Assembly: GCA_008638375.1 (NCBI GenBank)
Contig: CM018041.1
Span: 17,320,453-17,384,452 of the forward strand
Length of the DNA: 64,000 bases
Source of the DNA: Nyssa sinensis
Taxonomy: Eukaryota > Streptophyta > Magnoliopsida > Cornales > Nyssaceae
Reading direction: 5' to 3'
This document shows positions 1-12,018 of the stretch, in pieces (the first letter of the stretch is position 1; the number at the start of each line of letters is the position of its first letter). The notes under the pieces are model-generated. The model had not been told where the DNA came from. It saw only the letters and a list, made by a program, of their open reading frames with translations, and searched no databases. Position numbers and translations under genes: made by a program.

Positions 1-2060
1 TTATGATACAGTAAGTTCAGCGTTGATAAGGAATGAACGAGGAGTTCAAATCCTGTATTCTACGTGAGCAAAGCATTCATAGGTGTTGAGATCAGATATC
101 TAGATATGGAGAAACTGGATTACGCCCTCATGATATCAGCTCAGAAATTGAGGCCCTATTTCTAGGCCCGTACAATCGTAGTGTAGCCTCTTATCTACTT
201 AGACCAATCTTCCATAATCCAAAGCTCTCTATAAAATTGATGAAATGGTCGATGGAGCTAGGTGAGTTCAACATTCCCTATATACTGAGAACAGAAAGTA
301 AGGCACAAACCTTAGAAAACTTTATAGTAGAGTTAACTAAGTTGCCTAAGCTAGATGATTCTCAAAACCCTAAATTGAATCATATCCTAAAGATTGGCAT
401 CTCCACGACCAAAAACAGCAGTAGGCATTGGAATTGTCCTCCAAACATCAAAAGGCCACTTATTAGAAGAAGAAAAAAACTGCCACTCTTTGATTTCCAG
501 CATCCAATAAAATAGTAAAATAGAGGTTTTGATCCATGGGGTAAAAATAACCAAAAAATGCAGAGTCCAGCACCTCACTGCCTATTCAAACTCCTAACTT
601 GTGGTTAATCAAGCCTTAAGGGACTTTGTCATAAAAGATCAAAGAAAGGGCCAATATGTCGAGCTGGTCAAGACATTGGCCAGTTTATCCAAAGAGTCAC
701 ACTAGAAAAGTTTGATCGAATAAAGAATACCCTAGTTGATGAGTTGGAAAACTTGGTAGCCTATATAGGTTCAAAAATGAGGGTTTGATATCAGAATTTC
801 ATGCTAGACAGTTCCCAACAACAATCAATTTGAACACTCATCACAAATTGAAGAAATAGAGAATTGGAATGACCCCTAATATTCGTTATTTAAAATGTGG
901 TCTATTTGCAGATGACAAAGATCACTTTAGAAGGTTACATATTAAATCAACTTGATATATATCCTTGAATGGAAAGCTCTACCAAAGATCATTCTCACTT
1001 CCGCTCCTACTCTATTATCCTCTAAAAGAGGCTCGTTATGTACTGAGAAAAATCCATGAAGGTATATATAGGAACCATAAAGGGATAAGAACTCTGTCCC
1101 ACTATACAAAAAGAGGACAAGGAATACGTAAAGAAGTGTGATAAATGCCAAAGGTTTGCTCCACATCAGCATCAACCACTTCAAGAGTTGATCCTTATTA
1201 CAAGTTATTAGCCTTTTGTTCAGTGGAGAATAGATATCATTGGACCACTGCCTATAGTTGCCTAGAATAAGAAGTCCATGTTAGTTGCATAGATTATTTC
1301 ACGAAATAGGTAGAAACACAGCCTTTGGACAAGATCACGAAGTTATAGCTACGAAGCTTTATATGGAGGAATATTGTATGTAGGTACGGGATCCCTAAAG
1401 TTCTGATTACAAATAACACATAATTCCAAGGAAAGGTCTTCAAGAATTTTTGTGTCGAACTCTACATTACCCAACATTTCTCCTCTCTGGGCCATCCCCA
1501 AAGAAATGGACAAGTTGAAGTCACCAACAAATCATTCCTAAAAGCTTTAATGAAAAGGTTGGAGTTAATTAAAAGAAAGTAAGCAGACGAGTTGCTTGGG
1601 GTCCTCTAAGCTTACTAAACAACTAGAAAAACCCCTACATAAGAGACACCCTTCTCGTTGGCCTTCAGGACTAAAGTAGTCATACTTGTAGAGATTGGAA
1701 TCCTATCACCCAAGGTGAAAATACACAGCCTAGAGCATAACGACACCTAGCTCCAACAGAACCTTGATTTTTTAGAGGAAAAAATGGAATAAGCTCATAT
1801 CATAATGGCATCCTGCCAACAGATAATCTCCAATTACTTTAACAAAGTAGTAAAGCTCGAAAGTTTTCGGGTTAGGGCACTTGTTCTCAAAAGAATCTTC
1901 CCAAACACCAAAAATCCAGAGGCACTGAAAAGTTATATCGTAAATGGGAATGACAATACCGAGTAATTAGTTCATTCAGACCTACCATTTATTGGTTAGA
2001 GGACCTAATTGGAAGGCCAATTCCTAGGCCTTGGAATGTGAAACATTTAAAGAAATACTA
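1..2060 (+). pseudogene. Decayed Ty3/gypsy pol: RNase H and integrase
   Basis: Fragments in different frames read as a gypsy polyprotein. An RNase H stretch contains KWSMELGEFNIPYILRTESK (from about 243). Integrase follows, with RIDIIGPLP at about 1228, CRYGIPKVLITNN at about 1379-1420 and GHPQRNGQVEVTNK at about 1490-1530. These match the integrase core around the three catalytic acidic residues. The second one, normally D in TDN, reads N here, and many in-frame stops occur (for example inside the FQGKVF and AYRTT segments). After integrase the reading stays weakly recognisable to about 2060 (LVHSDLPFIG, LEGQFLGLGM). The relic cannot encode an active enzyme. RT lies mostly upstream of the window. 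Confidence 0.85.
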
Positions 2061-2104
2061 TCAATAAATCTTTGAGTTTAATTTTTCATGCTTTCTTATT
2101 CTTA

Positions 2105-2960
2105 TTGTTTTGTCTAAGACCTAAAAATCTTGTAAAAGTGTCAACAAGGTCAGTATAGCTAAAATTTTCATGCATCATAAGGGCTCAAGATGTTATAGTT
2201 GAAAAGTCTTTAAGACTTAAAAATATTATAAAAAATTTAGAAGTGTCAATAAGTTGGTATAGCTAAGAATTCCATGCAGCTTAAGGGCTTTAGATGTTAC
2301 AGCTTAAAAGTCTCTAAGACCTAAAAATCTTGTAAAAAATTTACATCTGTCAATAGGTCAATATAGCTAAAATTTTCATGTAGCCTAAGGGCTCGGGATG
2401 TTAAAGCTCAGAAGTCTCCAAAACCTAAAAATCTTGTAAAAAATTTACAAGTATCAATAAGTCGGTATAGCTAAAAATTCTACGCAGCCTAAGGGCTCAA
2501 AATGTTATAGCTCAAAAGTCTCTAAGACCTAAAAATCTTGTAAAATTTGATATAGCTAAAAATTCCACACAGCCTAAGTGCTCAAGATGTTACAGCTTAA
2601 AAGTCTCTAAGACCTAAAAATCTTGTAAAAGTCGATATAGCTAAAAATTCCACACAACCTAAGTGGTCAGGATGTTATAGCTTAAAAGTCTCTAAGACCC
2701 AAAAATATTGTAAAGCATTTACAAGTATCAACATGCCGATGAGCTAAATATTTCACATAGCCTAAGGGCTCGGAATGTTACAACTCAGAAGTCCTTAAGA
2801 CCTAAAAATCTTGTACAAAAATTTACGAGTTTCAACATGTCGATATAGCTAAAAACTCCATACAACCTAAGAGCTCAAGATATTGCAACTCAAAGGTCTC
2901 TAAAACCTAAAATTCTTATAAAAAAATACAAGTGTCAATAGGTCGGTATAACTAATAAAT
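2105..2960 (+). repeat. Tandem array of about 104-bp and 85-bp units after pol
   Basis: The anchor CTAAGACCTAAAAATCTTG, or a close variant, starts at about 2113, 2209, 2314, 2418, 2522, 2607, 2692, 2795 and 2900. Spacings are about 95, 105, 104, 104, 85, 85, 103 and 105. The 85-bp units lack a stretch of about 19 bp that includes TTTACAAGTATCAAT. Each unit also carries a TATAGCTAAAAATTCCA-like segment and AGCCTAAGGGCTC. The array sits directly after the integrase relic, where Tat/Ogre elements commonly carry tandem repeats. It is non-coding. Confidence 0.85.
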
Positions 2961-3129
2961 CTTCATATTAATATCTTAAATATTGCAAACAAACAAGGCA
3001 ACATATGTACCATTCATATCAAATAAACAAAAGACAAAACACATCGAGAGAAACGAAAGAGATTTTTTATTAATAGTAAGCAGTTCGGTACATCATTTCA
3101 AAAAAATGAGAATTACAAAGGGGGGTTCT

Positions 3130-4404
3130 TGGGGAAGAGAATATATGTCTTAGAGGTCTTTAGGCCCTCGGCACCAACATTTTCGACAGCCACCTTCTCT
3201 TTAACCTCGAGCTTAATATCCTCTAGAACATCGGGGTTGAACTCTAGGATAACTTTTCGCCATTTTTTTCATGTATATGTTATATCCATCATTAATAAAC
3301 TACACGCAGCTTTAGAATTTTTTCCTTCTATTCTTGGATTGTTGTTGTCTTGGCTACCTCGACTTCAGTAGCATGCCTCTTCTCAGCCTTAGAGGTAGTA
3401 AGCTTGACAGTGGAAAGGTCCGATTTCAACTAGGAGGCTTGTCCCTTCAAACTCTCCACCTTAGTCCTCGAAGAATCAAGCTCAGAATCTCAAAGATTCA
3501 GCTTACAGATGGCCTCCTCCCACTTTTTCTTATAACCTTCAATAAAGAACCTGGCAATCCCTAGCTCTATTTCACTGCTCTTTTAGGGTTTTCTTCAACT
3601 CAATAATCAAGTAGCTAAACTCTATAGTGCTCATCAGTTTGAGCTCGATCAGGAACTCTAGATCATAAGACCCATATTGTATGCAACCCAAGGTTTTCAT
3701 GATGTAAGCAACCTACCAAAAGAAAGACTTAAGTTAATTATTAAAAAAGGAAAGCTCAAAGCCTAATTCAAATGTGAGAATGCATACCCTTATCATGGAG
3801 TCGAGCCTGCTATGTAGCACTTGACTGATGGTGGTATTATTTTATCTTCTCTGGAATGAATTTTCAATTGAGTTTCCACACTTTCCTCTATGTGTTGTCC
3901 ACTGTCAGTAGAGCAAGGGAATTAACCCTTAGGGCAGAACTTGCCAGACCCTTCTCGCGTTGAGCTCTCGGAATGGTCGACACCTTCGTCTTTCAAAGGA
4001 TTCTGACAACTCTATTGTAGACAGAATGGGGACATCAGAGGGATGTGCGGAATGATCTTTCGACATTATCCTCTTAAAAGAGGACTCGTCAATAAGAGTA
4101 ACCCTCTTGCACACAGGTAACTGTCCAATTGTCGGCCTCTTCTTCTTTAGAAGTTTGAACCTTGACAAGACTTTCTTCCTCATATTTATCTTAGGGGCCT
4201 CGATTTATCCCACATTCATAAGATTTTTGATCCAGTGCACCTTGTTGTAAGGCTGGGAAAGTGGCTACAAGATCTGCTTCAGCCTTTCTTGCCTGTTTAT
4301 TGTGAGCTTTAGGTGCCCTGAGGTATTCCAAGTTGAAAGCCATAACAAAAAATAACATAAATAATAAAAGGACTTCATGCAAAAAAGAAGCTTAGCACTA
4401 TGGG
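3130..4404 (-). pseudogene. Antisense ORF relic of the outer element, distal part
   Basis: Read on the - strand, this region has open stretches separated by single stops. One at 4382-4191 begins MHEVLLLFMLFF. Another (4183-3929) is rich in basic residues (RKKVLSRFKLLKKKRPT) and ends in ALRVNSLALLTVDN-like sequence. A third at about 3560-3300 looks like a coiled coil (YKKKWEEAICKLN, SRTKVESLKGQAS, LKSDLSTVKLTTSKAEKRH), followed by an acidic tail (EDIKLEVKEKVAVENVGAEG). Similar antisense proteins of unknown function are known from Tat-type elements. The 5' part of this ORF continues at 15323-15877, beyond the nested insertion. Function unknown; non-functional here. Confidence 0.6.
4400..4404. 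repeat. Target-site duplication, left copy (ATGGG)
   Basis: ATGGG directly before the TGTCAC end of the inner element. It is matched by ATGGG at 15323-15327. Confidence 0.9.
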
Positions 4405-7284
4405 TGTCACGCCCCGAATTCCACAAACCCGAGGCGTGAGCGAAAACGAAATAAGAAAAGGATATAAAAGATAATTTAATGGATTCAATTAAACATACAT
4501 TCATTCCCTTCAACATCTATACACGTAAGGCACATTCTGTAAGTATATCTTACATGTCATTTGGGCTTATGCCCTTACATCACAAAATACGCCACAATGG
4601 CCAAATATACTTCAAGGTTCTTTTCCCCTCCTTCATTCAAGACTTCATCAAGTTTCAAGTACCAGGAGCATCATCTGTTATATGATATCCCACGAATGGG
4701 TCAACGCAACTACTGGAATGACACAATGCTAATGCAAGGAACAAAATTAAGACATAGCATGTGCAAGTGTACATTTATATCTACATTCCATTCAATTCAT
4801 CAACACAATGCATTATCAATATGCATGACACACCCATGCAAACTCTATGGCACACCCATGTCTCACTTTACGATCCTTCACCGCTGGCATGAGTACCAAT
4901 CGTATATCTCAATTCACAGTCTGTCCCCGTTGGCATGAGTACCAATGGCCAATTTTGGGTTTTTCACCACATGATCTATACCCTCCTAATGCACAGCACC
5001 AAGTGCTCAACTCACACTATGTTCGCAAGGAATCACACCATGCCAACATGCTTTGATTTCACCATGAAACAATGCAATCTCACTGAAGCACTTTATCCAT
5101 ACATGAAGTATGGTTTAAATAATGCATTACTCTTAAAGCAACAATAACATTCAAATCACAAAATTCCTTCCTCATGTGTGCATGCTGTACATATTCCATT
5201 TAAACACATGCTCAAGTTACATACTCACAATCTTAACAATTCTCGAAAAATATAAATCACATGTTGTACCAATACATGGAACATAAATATAGTCATGGTT
5301 CACGTTTATCACTTAAGCGAACTCCTAAGGAAATAACAACAAACACATAAGCACATAAACAATCGAATAAACATACGAATCATTAAACCAATATGCAAAT
5401 TACTCTTAAACTTAATCCTATTCCTTACTTAGCAAAATATCATACATGGAAGGGTTTGTCTCAACCCTAGGGAGTTGTGTTCGCTGTGTAGTCAAACTGA
5501 TCGGTGATAATACAGTCCACTTACTGTATCTGTCTAAAAGATCAAACCATTTTCTCCTTTCATTTCGGTGTTCCTAAGATTCACAAATATGTCTCAGTCT
5601 ATCGTTACATGAATTTATGTTATTCATCAAATTTTTTGTATCTTTACTATTGGTATCTCTTTTACTTGAATAGACTCTACCATTGAATTTGGAATGTCGA
5701 AAAAAGTCGATTTAGGATTTCGCAAAATTCAATTTGGACATCTGCACTAAAAAGGGCAAAATAGTCATTTTGCACTTTTACGGGTTCTTACTTCTCGAGA
5801 CCTCTTTTCAAAAATTGGACTCCACGGTTGAGTCTGGAATGCTCGAAATAATAAAAATTTACTATTCTTTTATTTAATCGGAGTCCGTTTGACTACTTTT
5901 CAACTTGGGGCATTTTGGTAATTTCTCCCTTTTTAAATTAAATATTATTTTGTTACCTTGGGTCAATTCACAATTAACCATAATCCTGGGTACTATTATA
6001 AATTTCATAAAGTCCTATTCCAATTTGTAATAGTCAAACAATGGATATCTCTTAAACAAGTTATTTATTGTACACACCCATTTATTTATGGATATCTCTC
6101 CAATGCCTCATCAAAATGAACTAGCCCATTTAATTTACAAGTTATGTGTTGCCGCACCCTACAGCACTAAAATCACCTCTTTTTTATTTTTTTTTTATTT
6201 TTTATCTTTACATGTCACAAGTGGGCGTTTAACACTCGTTTTCGCCAGTATAATATGTGAGAACTCCTTCCCATTCCCTATACTTATTCATCGTACTTGA
6301 AAAAGTTTAGTGGCAAATAAGCATGTTCGTAAATATACATATACAGGAGGAAGCATAACTGATACTTAAACTTCTATTACTAAACCTGCAAGGAAAACAT
6401 TGTCTAGATTTCTCATCATCAAAATTAACACCAGTATTGCCGATATGCAGATTTTTCATCAAAACAACCCGACCACACACTCAAACAACATGCAATTCCC
6501 CCAGGTCTGCTGCTGTGTGCTGGATTCATCTCCACCCAAATCCTGCTGCTCCAAAATCATCCAAACTGAATCCTCACTCCCTGTAAGTGTTGCAGTCACA
6601 GCTGCAACAACTACTGCCCAACTCTCTCAATTTCATCGCAGCAACAGCCTCAGGTCCTCCAATCCATCCGGTGCTAGCCACTGCACCGTCCCTTCTCTTT
6701 GGTTCCTAGCAGCTTCGGCTGCACTAATTTTTCTCTCTTCTTCCTTCTCCTCACCTGCTGCTACTACCACACACACACATAAATATAAATATATATTTAC
6801 CACTTGCTGTACCAACTTTCCCTCCCAATTTTCCTCTTCTTTTTCTAAATTTTCTCACAAAATACAGCAACTTCTGCTGCATAATTCTCCCTCTCGGCTA
6901 CTTACTCTTTCTCCCTTTTTCTCCCTTTTTTTTTTCTTCTATACGCTACACCTGCTACATGTTACATACACACATATATTTATTTATAATTTCTCTGCTG
7001 CACGCTACCTGCTCTTTCGGTTTCCCCCTCATTTTTTTTAATTTTTCTCCTGCACCGTCTCTCTGCTCCATCGCCACAAACACACACATATATATACAAC
7101 AAAGCAACCAACCCAATCTCTCTCTCTCTATCTCTCTCTTTCTCCCTCACTTTCTTTCTCTCTACTTCAAACCTGCTCTCACCATCAAGTCTGATCTTTG
7201 TACACTCACACACTCTTCCAATTCTGAACTCACACAACCACACGCAACACTCATATATATATAATGTAGATATTATGCTGCACT

Positions 7285-7323
<39 letters not shown>

Positions 7324-8186
7324 TGTACACACCCTGAACATACCCACTTACACACACAATCAACCAACCCCTCCAATCACTCATCACACACACGCCAATT
7401 CACCTGCTGCCCCTTCCCATTTCATTTCCTTTTTCTGCTTTCTTTTCTTCTTCTATTCTTTTTTTTTTCTTTGCATGCATTTTCATGCTTACGTATATAT
7501 AATAAAATTGTATTATATACATATTTATACATTTATACTAAATACATATATTTTTATAATACATATTTATACTTAATCGTATATATATACTTGTATATAT
7601 ATATATATATTTATGATTATACTTATATATACATATATATATATATATATATTATCTCCTATATATACATATATTCTCGTATTCATTAAAATGCAATGTG
7701 CACATTTATCGAGGCATGTACTGGCCTACGTGCACGATTCTTCGTACCGCTCAGGGTTTTATTGTACGATACTCCTGGGTACTCAGGATTACTTATAATT
7801 CACTTCTCATATTTTTAAATATCTTAACTACTCTATTGATGACTCACTGTTTGTCTCGAACTACGTGCCTATTACCTGTTTATTACTCATTGCGATGCTT
7901 CGGGTATATTTTGGAATATATTATTCTTGGTTTGTTTTTTGTCTCGGTTTACTTTTGGAACTATGCTTTTGACTTGGTCAAATCTCGGTATTATTATTTG
8001 ACTCTTTTAGATAAAATGAGATTATTCTATTTTATTCGGAACTCATGTTCGGTTACAATTGGATTTACACTACTTGTCCCAATATATGTCGGTTTACATG
8101 CTAACCCGGGTCAGGGTATTACAATGTGCATGAATAGTGTTCTACCGGCAAAACGAAAAATTTACTCTCATTTTTCGAGTCTTACA
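4405..8186 (-). repeat. 3' LTR of the inner element
   Basis: This 3782-bp LTR is collinear with 12019-15322. It contains a pyrimidine-rich stretch (about 6600-7450) and TA/TG microsatellites (about 7286-7322 and 7560-7655). These give long but meaningless open frames with CT/CA-repeat-like peptides. It holds about 400 bp (about 5805-6209) absent from the other LTR, and a few shorter indels. Differences from the partner are scattered, many of them C/T or G/A changes. Confidence 0.93.
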
Positions 8187-8199
8187 TCCCACCCCCCTT
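8187..8199 (-). other. Polypurine tract of the inner element
   Basis: The + strand TCCCACCCCCCTT directly follows the LTR end TACA. Read on the - strand it is AAGGGGGGTGGGA, the plus-strand primer tract expected next to a 3' LTR. It fixes the orientation of the element together with the primer binding site. Confidence 0.85.
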
Positions 8200-9630
8200 A
8201 AAGATATTTCGTCCCGAAATTTAAAAAAATGTACCTCTTCGACAAAATTTAGAAAGATCAATCCAAAATGCATAGTAACATGGAGACGTGCAGCCTTACC
8301 TATGAATTATTCACCTCTCGCTCCGCCAGGCGATGTGGAATGCATTACCCTCTGCCATTACCTTCCCCCCCAAAGGAACCTCGTCCACTTGGGCGGGCGT
8401 GCAACGGTGTGTAGACATCTCCACATTCCCTGCTAGGGTCTGGTTTTGATCCTATCTGCAACGGCCCACTCCACATGACACAACGCATAATGAAATCCTC
8501 AAGCATGTTGGCTTATCAATGCCAATTTTCCAAATCCATCCAAGTATCATGACCCACCTCAATAATGTAACATAATAATAATAATAATAATAATAATGAA
8601 AATTCTCAATGCTCACAAGGATACCTCAAAGTCTCTCACACATGTGATAACCATCTAACTAACCTCAAACCAAGCTATGCAATCATCTAGTAATTCATCA
8701 CAATGTCATCAACATATCGCCTGCACTTCAATGTAATTTAATAATCCAATATTCTCCAAGTACTATAATCATCCACAAGACATCAATAACATAATCTTAA
8801 AGTAAAGCCATTATCGCCCACCTTAGTCTATATATAATCGAGACTAAGCATCATTCACTAATAAAGATTAGCCTATTCATTTCAAGCAAATATATGTTAA
8901 CTGGATATTCGTATGTAAACAATGTAGTTTATGTACTCTAATCATGAAACTTAAGGCAATATATTAAGGTTCAAAAGAACAAAACATTAGAGAAGGTAAA
9001 AAAAATATCTAAATTTTTTCTAAGGTTTTTCTAACTCACGATCGGTTTAGTCAATACATTAATTAAAGTCTCATAACAATTGAGATTCTTAGTGAAACTC
9101 TTCACCAATTTAAATCATGAATATACATCAATCCGTACACACATGTATCGAAACACACATACATATAAACACATTTAAACATACTCTTATACATGCATTA
9201 ATACCAAATCAGTCTCATTAAAAATCATAGTCGCAGTACTATAACGGGTACTAAACTATCATGCATATATAGAATCGACAAGAAACATTCAATAGCTAAC
9301 ACGTAGCCTACCACATCAACACCCAAGTATAAGATCCGTCCTAAGAATATTCGTATACATAAATGGGTACACAACTTGCTATATTGGTAACTAGGCTTAC
9401 TTCCAACCCTATGGACATCCAGGCATATAGCCTATCTCACAAACAACAAGCACATAGTCTACCTCTTAATCTCACTCGGTCTACTGCATAGAAATAAGCA
9501 TCTAGTCCCTAGTTCATCAATAACCAAGCATACCACACATTGTACAAATTTCACACACTAAAGCAACAAGCACTCATCTAATCATGTAATCCAAATCAGC
9601 CCAATCAAGTCGAGGTCTAACCTCTCCTAA
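8200..9630 (-). other. Inner element: internal region downstream of truncated RT, no readable protein
   Basis: RNase H, integrase and chromodomain would be expected here in a full element, but no such sequence was recognised on either strand. An (ATA)n run of about nine units lies at 8572-8597. The part from about 9200 to 9630 is a diverged copy of 11560-11985 next to the primer site. Confidence 0.5.
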
Positions 9631-10265
9631 TTCATACCAAAGTCCACCCTAGAAGGATCCACAAACACCCCACTACCTGATATAACATGGCCTAGAAACT
9701 GTACCTCCTAGAGCCAAAACTCACACTTCGAAAACTTAGCAAACAAACGATGCTCCCTCAACTCAGCAGGAACCATACGGTAAGGTGGAATGGAAATAAG
9801 CATAGTGCCTGGGATAAGCTTTATCGTGAACTCTATCTCTCGTCTCGGCAGTAAACTAGTCAAGTCATCCGAAAAGACATCTGCGAACTCATCCACTACT
9901 GGCCGCAATACACTCTCTATAGTTTCATTCCTACCTGTTATCAAACTAGCCAACAAATAGTTATGGCTTCCCTAACTCCTCGAGTCATACAAGAGTGAAA
10001 CTAAGAATTCTCTACGATCCCTTGTGAAATAAAAACTATCTCCCTCAAGAGTACACACCGTCACTCTCCTCTTGTAGCAGTCTATACTCGTCCAAAATAT
10101 AAATAACCAATCTATCCCTAATGTAATATCAAAACTAGACATATCAAATAGAATGAAGTCAAAAGAAAGGATGCAATCAGCTATCTCTATCAAGCAATCT
10201 CTACAGATCCTCGTTAGTATCTCACTAACCCAACTGGTGAACCATATGATGGTGGAACAAGGCAA
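9615..10265 (-). pseudogene. Protease and internally deleted reverse transcriptase of the inner element
   Basis: The frame at 10265-9972 reads RDCLIEIADCILSFDFILFD and DITLGIDWL, matching the part of gypsy retropepsin after its active site. The D-S/T-G site itself is not readable upstream. The frame at 9956-9708 begins at the RT N-terminus (VVDEFADVFSDDLTSL, REIEFTIKLIPGT, PYRMVPAEL). It then jumps without a frameshift to REHRLFAKFSKCEFWL, which in full elements lies after the YxDD box. A single TAG follows, then EVQFLGHVISGSGVFVDP on the same frame. The RT palm with its catalytic aspartates is therefore missing, and no active enzyme can be made. Confidence 0.85.
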
Positions 10266-11559
10266 TCATCACAAGCCCCCGAAAAGAAAAAAAAAATCTC
10301 CCAAATGTAATATTTATTATCCAGATCTAGACAACACAAACATTTATAACTTAATCCAAACCAATCAGACTCATTCATAACTTTTACCCACGTATTTTTA
10401 AACAACAAATGAAAACCACCATTCACTTATAAATTGTATAACAATCCAAACTCTCAAGTTCTAGTACCTCAACCACAATATTTTCACTCCAAGTACATTC
10501 ACACAATTTGCATCTTAAACACAAGATCCATATTCAAGAAATTTGTCTCATCCAACTCTTAACCTGATATACTATTTCCTCCAAAGCAATAATCAATGCT
10601 TACCTTTTATTCAATCATAATTCTGGAATCAATCTTGGAAACTAAGCTAGAACTAGGTTCATAATTCACACCTCAATTTGGCCCAATTCATGCAACCTAT
10701 TATTTTCACAAGGTCTATATTCATAAGTTCATTAAATTAGCCCACTATTCTTATCACATCCAATATCGATCATCTTATAGAACTAGGTAAGACAATAGCG
10801 TTCATCACTAGGTTACCTTCACAGTCCACCACAATATAACTGATTCCAATTCAATAAAAATATCATTACAACCCCTAACTTTCAGATTCGCCTTCACATT
10901 CCAATTCAATATTCATCCTAAGCACGAAATCAAAATTCAATTACATCATAATCTGGATTAATCCACAACCATATTTTTTTTGTCAAACTATTCATGTTTA
11001 CACAATTTTCCTTAGACAAAAGATCATCAATCATCGCCTGAGAACCTAACACATCTTATAGACATACTTGCTTAATCAACACTTATATAACTCAAGTCAA
11101 CCATCCCCACCCATTGGTTACACTAAACAATTAACACCGAGTTCTAACACAGCCATTCACAAGGAAGGAATTCATTTAAACAATACAATATACACATACT
11201 CAAGTCATGCTAGTGTTCAACTAGCCTAGCAATACTCAACCCTAAGTGAATGCTATCCAAAAATAATACATCTCTCTACAGAAGAGTTTAACACAAGGAT
11301 ATCAATAAAATTTTAGGCACAAACACTCTGAGTATCCACCATCTAGTCCATACACAAAATTCTCCACAAGTCTAAATTCTCATTTTAGCAAGGTCTTATG
11401 TGTCTTTTTATTTATGGTTTTCTACCTCATTAGCATTTATTCATTTAAGGTTTTATAATTCTTTCATTGTTCCTTACTTTTATAGCTAAGTAATAACCCT
11501 TCTTGGATCACAACTCCTTTTGTTACTGGGTGATGGGGCGTCATCCATCAACTGTAACG

Positions 11560-11985
11560 TAAGACTTGAGACAAATCTAGTCTGTGTAAATATCATAGTC
11601 ATACTACTATAATCCATGAATATCAGGTACTAAACTAGCATACATATATATATATATATGAGAACAAATCTAACCATATAGGTGACTAGGTCCACAGCCT
11701 ATCCCATAAATAACTAGGCATACGACCTACCGTATAGATAACTAAGTGCACAACCTATATCACAAATAACTAGGCATATGGCCCATCCCATAAAATATAC
11801 GGTCTATCACATAGACATGAGTTTCTAATCTTAGTCAACCATTATATCAAACAATCACATACTCTCAGTCAATCAAAAAATCAAGTAGTAGTGCATACCC
11901 GTGCACACCAATGTAACACGTGCACATAAAACTTACCACCCAAACTAGCCCAAATAATTTAAGGTCTAAACTTCTCCCACTATCC
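11560..11985. repeat. Diverged internal duplication (second copy at about 9200-9630)
   Basis: Both regions carry, in the same order, ATCATAGTC plus a TACTAAACTA segment with a TA run, a series of AACTAGGCATATGGCCTA-like units, and a final AGGTCTAA, C-rich stretch. The identity is clearly decayed, and no coding content was seen. Confidence 0.55.
11685..11796. repeat. Four tandem 28-bp units
   Basis: Units start at 11685, 11713, 11741 and 11769, each beginning ACTAGG or ACTAAG and ending in ATA/AAA. A degenerate version of the same units occurs at about 9385-9470. Confidence 0.75.
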
Positions 11986-12003
11986 CTAGGTATTCGAACA
12001 TAT

Positions 12004-12015
12004 GCTCTGATACCA
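12004..12015 (-). other. Primer binding site (initiator-Met tRNA type)
   Basis: GCTCTGATACCA on the + strand is TGGTATCAGAGC on the - strand, the standard plant iMet-type primer site. It lies 3 bp inside the 5' LTR, which ends at 12019 on the - strand. Confidence 0.93.
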
Positions 12016-12018
12016 CGT

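Noticed and set aside
2105..2960. Regularly spaced repeats that could suggest a CRISPR array
   Set aside because: The whole unit is repeated, not just a short repeat with unique spacers, and the array sits inside a plant retrotransposon.
6400..7041. A 213-codon open frame
   Set aside because: It lies in the pyrimidine-rich part of an LTR, gives a low-complexity Ser/Phe-rich peptide, and its counterpart in the other LTR is broken.
7286..7689. Open frames of 96 and 133 codons rich in Tyr and Ile
   Set aside because: They are translations of TA/TG microsatellites in the LTR.
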